Assembly: GCA_027442615.1 (NCBI GenBank)
Contig: DAIBBI010000007.1
Span: 1-64,000, forward strand
DNA: 64,000 bases
Reading direction: 5' to 3'
Origin: JAJZRV01 sp027442615
GTDB taxonomy: Bacteria; Pseudomonadota; Gammaproteobacteria; Burkholderiales; Ferrovaceae
The notes under the pieces were generated by a model. That model saw nothing but the letters and a program-made list of their open reading frames with translations, ran no database searches and was not told the origin of the DNA. Numbering within the stretch: the stretch's first letter is position 1; every line of letters starts with the position of its first letter. Shown here piece by piece: positions 61,886 through 64,000 of the stretch. Made by a program: the position numbers and the translations under genes.

Positions 61886-63136
61886 ATGTCTGAAAGAACA
61901 GAAGCGCCTTGCCGGCGATTTGCGCTGGCGATGTTGCTGGCCATCTGGACCACGACCGGCCACGCGTTGACCTATGACGAGGCCCTGGGCATTGCCGAGA
62001 ACCACGCCTCGGAACTCGACGCGCGTCAAAACGCCGTCGCGGCCGCGCATTTAGCGCGAGTTTCTGCAGGAGAATTGCCCGACCCCAAACTCGTGATGGG
62101 CGTTGACAACCTGCCAGTTCAAGGTTCGGAAGCCTGGAATACCAGCCGCGATTTCATGACCATGCAGCGGATTGGCGTGATCCAGGAAATGACCCATGGT
62201 GATAAGCGGGATGCCGCGCGCCGGCTGGCAGAGGCCAATATTACACGGGCCGGTACCGAGCTGCAGATCGAACGCCTGTCCGTAAGGCGCCAGACGCTTC
62301 AGGCCTGGTTGAGGGTCTATTATCTACAACGGCAACGTACGCTGCTGGACCAGCTGGATGCCGAAAACCTTCTCCTGGCTTCAGCCGTGACGGCCCGTTT
62401 GGCCTCGGGACAGGGACAGGGGGGAGAGCGTCTGTTATCTCGCCAGGAAGGCGTGGCCCTGGAGGATCGGCGCGACGACCTGGAGCGCGACCTGAGGAAG
62501 GCACAAGCCGAACTGGCGCGCTGGGTGGGTGCCGCTGCGCGTGAGCCCTTGACGGGCCAGCCTCCTGCCTATACCCCCAACCCGGATCATTTGCGTCATG
62601 ATCTGGATCGCCATCCCGATGTGGCAATTTTCAGTGTGCAGGAGGCCTCGGCACGCGCCGAAGTGGCCCTGGCCGAAGCGGCCAGAAAATCGGATTGGGG
62701 CGTGGAGATGGACTATCAGCACCGTGGCCCTGCTTTTGGGGACATGGTTTCAATTCAGTTGACCTTCGATCTTCCGGTATTTACCCAGACCCGCCAGAAC
62801 CCCCGGATTGCCGCCCGCCAGCAGGAACTTGAGCGGGTCAGTGCGGAGCATGAAAGCATGGTGCGCCAGCATGCCGCAGAACTGGAGGCCATGCTGGCAG
62901 AGCAGGCCGCGCTGGTTCGCCAGCTTGAGCGTATTGACCGCGAATGGCTTCCCCTGGGCCAACAGAAAGTGGACCTTGCCTTGGCGGCCTACCGAGCCGG
63001 TCAGGAGCCGCTTCCGGCAGTGCTCGATGCGCGCAGGTTTCTGATTGATACCCGAATGAAGCGCATTGATCTTGAAGCGCGGCGCGCTGCGGTGGAAACC
63101 AGCTTGCACTACCTGTCAGAGGAGGTTCAGCCATGA
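61886..63136 (+). CDS. TolC-family outer-membrane factor (CusC/CzcC type)
   Basis: The 416-residue protein has a signal peptide ending in TTTGHAL followed by TYDEALGIAENHASELDARQ, then the long Ala/Glu/Arg helical hairpins of an outer-membrane efflux channel. It is shorter than TolC and fits the CzcC/CusC metal-efflux subgroup. ATG 61886 follows GGGAG; an earlier ATG at 61832 lacks a ribosome-binding site. It overlaps the adaptor start (ATGA). Confidence 0.85.
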   Translation: MSERTEAPCRRFALAMLLAIWTTTGHALTYDEALGIAENHASELDARQNAVAAAHLARVSAGELPDPKLVMGVDNLPVQGSEAWNTSRDFMTMQRIGVIQEMTHGDKRDAARRLAEANITRAGTELQIERLSVRRQTLQAWLRVYYLQRQRTLLDQLDAENLLLASAVTARLASGQGQGGERLLSRQEGVALEDRRDDLERDLRKAQAELARWVGAAAREPLTGQPPAYTPNPDHLRHDLDRHPDVAIFSVQEASARAEVALAEAARKSDWGVEMDYQHRGPAFGDMVSIQLTFDLPVFTQTRQNPRIAARQQELERVSAEHESMVRQHAAELEAMLAEQAALVRQLERIDREWLPLGQQKVDLALAAYRAGQEPLPAVLDARRFLIDTRMKRIDLEARRAAVETSLHYLSEEVQP

Positions 63137-64000
63137 ATGCAAAACGGATGGGATGGTCTGCGCTGGTGGCCCTGATGCTGGTGGTGCTGGGTGCCGTGAC
63201 GGGGTATGAATTCGCCAGTAGGGAACCTGCCGGTCCCAGAATATTGTATTGGTATGACCCCATGAAACCCGATCGGCACTTCGACAAACCCGGCAAATCT
63301 CCTTTCATGGACATGGATCTTGTACCCATGGTGGATGAAGGTAGCATTGCTGACAATGGTGTTCGCATCGACCCACGGCTGTTGCAAAACACTGGGGTCA
63401 GGTATGCAACCGTGGAGAAGGGCCGGCTTGCCCGCGGACTCGATGTCGTGGGGACGCTCGTCTTTGATGAGCGGCGTGTGGCGATCGTCCAGGCGCGAGC
63501 TGGCGGACTGGTGGAGCGTGCCTATGGCCGCGCTCCCAATGACGTAATTCCGGCGGGCGCACCCCTGGTGGACCTGCGCGTGCCTGACTGGTACGGCGCT
63601 CAGGCTGAATACCTGGCCTTGCGTGGGTCTGGTGAGCATGCGCTGGCAGAGGCTGCACGCATGCGCCTGTTGCAACTTGGCATGAACGAACTCCAGGTGG
63701 CACAAGTGGAAAAGAGTGGGGCGCCCCAGGCGGTGGTGACCATGACGGCCCCACGAAGCGGCGTGTTGCTGGAGCTTGGTGTGCGCGAAGGAATGACCGT
63801 CATGCCGGGACAGACCCTGGCGCGGATCAACGGTATCGACAACGTGTGGCTGGAGGCTGAAGTGCCGGAAGCGCAGATGGCCGGGCTCTTTGTGGGGCAG
63901 CCGGTGTCGGCAACTTTTACGGCCTGGCCGGAGCGCCATTGGACGGGCCGTATCAGCGCATTGTTGCCCGCACTGGAGCGGGATGTCCGAACGTTGCGGG
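63133..64000 (+). CDS. CusB-type metal efflux adaptor, 5' part
   Basis: The open frame runs off the right edge after about 289 residues. It begins with a membrane anchor or signal, then a heavy-metal-binding domain with YWYDPMKPDRHFDKPGKS and MDMDLVPM (about residues 38-68), typical of CusB-like adaptors for Cu(I)/Ag(I). The lipoyl and barrel segments that follow include VQARAGGLVERAYG and MTAPRSGVLLELGVREGM. A CusA-type RND pump gene is expected immediately downstream. Confidence 0.88.
   Translation, partial: MNAKRMGWSALVALMLVVLGAVTGYEFASREPAGPRILYWYDPMKPDRHFDKPGKSPFMDMDLVPMVDEGSIADNGVRIDPRLLQNTGVRYATVEKGRLARGLDVVGTLVFDERRVAIVQARAGGLVERAYGRAPNDVIPAGAPLVDLRVPDWYGAQAEYLALRGSGEHALAEAARMRLLQLGMNELQVAQVEKSGAPQAVVTMTAPRSGVLLELGVREGMTVMPGQTLARINGIDNVWLEAEVPEAQMAGLFVGQPVSATFTAWPERHWTGRISALLPALERDVRTLR

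Overview
The window looks like the chromosome of a neutrophilic, chemolithotrophic betaproteobacterium, probably a Gallionellaceae or Sideroxydans-like iron and sulfur oxidiser. This is inference from three things: the tail of a dsr sulfur-oxidation cluster, a complete porin-decaheme (Mto-type) extracellular electron-transfer cluster, and housekeeping gene order typical of Betaproteobacteria (ompA-ubiG-gph facing gyrA-serC-pheA-hisC-tyrA-aroA-cmk-rpsA-ihfB-lapAB). I saw no rRNA, tRNA, CRISPR array, insertion sequence or prophage.

Region 1 (1-15.3 kb) is sulfur and sulfide metabolism. It opens with the 3' end of a dsrP-like gene, a dsrN-like amidase gene carrying a 58-bp palindrome in frame, a TrpD2-like gene and a siroheme-pathway methyltransferase. 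An ArsR repressor with the Cys42/Cys108 pair of the persulfide sensors BigR/SqrR is then divergent from an eleven-gene same-strand run. That run encodes an RND tripartite pump (with a DUF2892 protein inside), sulfide:quinone oxidoreductase, rhodanese, CydP, cytochrome bd oxidase (CydA, CydB, CydX) and a second DUF2892 protein. It reads as one persulfide-controlled unit that exports, oxidises and respires sulfide.

Region 2 (15.3-37.8 kb) is core housekeeping: tRNA hydroxylation, ubiquinone synthesis, gyrase, aromatic and serine/histidine amino-acid synthesis, ribosomal protein S1, IHF-beta, LPS quality control (LapAB), pyrimidine and LPS heptose synthesis, ComEA, CysM, a PolB-type exonuclease and a zinc-ribbon/Smr protein.

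Region 3 (37.8-45.9 kb) is mixed metabolism: an IorAB-type molybdenum hydroxylase whose 3' end overlaps a convergent MmgE/PrpD gene, MarC, an Lrp-type regulator divergent from leuA, an FMN-type oxidase family protein and a small cytochrome c.

Region 4 (45.9-53.7 kb) is the outer-membrane electron conduit on the minus strand: monoheme cytochrome (MtoD-like), decaheme MtoA, MtrB-family porin MtoB and tetraheme NapC/CymA-type MtoC, ending at a strong terminator. Its upstream region holds an FNR-like palindrome spaced as for a class II promoter. It faces a PAS-GGDEF-EAL protein gene.

Region 5 (53.7-64 kb) has small and degenerate genes (a PaiB fragment, a Gln-rich protein, a two-helix membrane protein, a 29-residue membrane peptide with its own promoter and terminator). 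It continues with SrkA, HPF and ArfB, a complete branched-chain amino-acid ABC transporter (livKHMGF) and the start of a Cus/Czc-type metal efflux operon that runs off the end.
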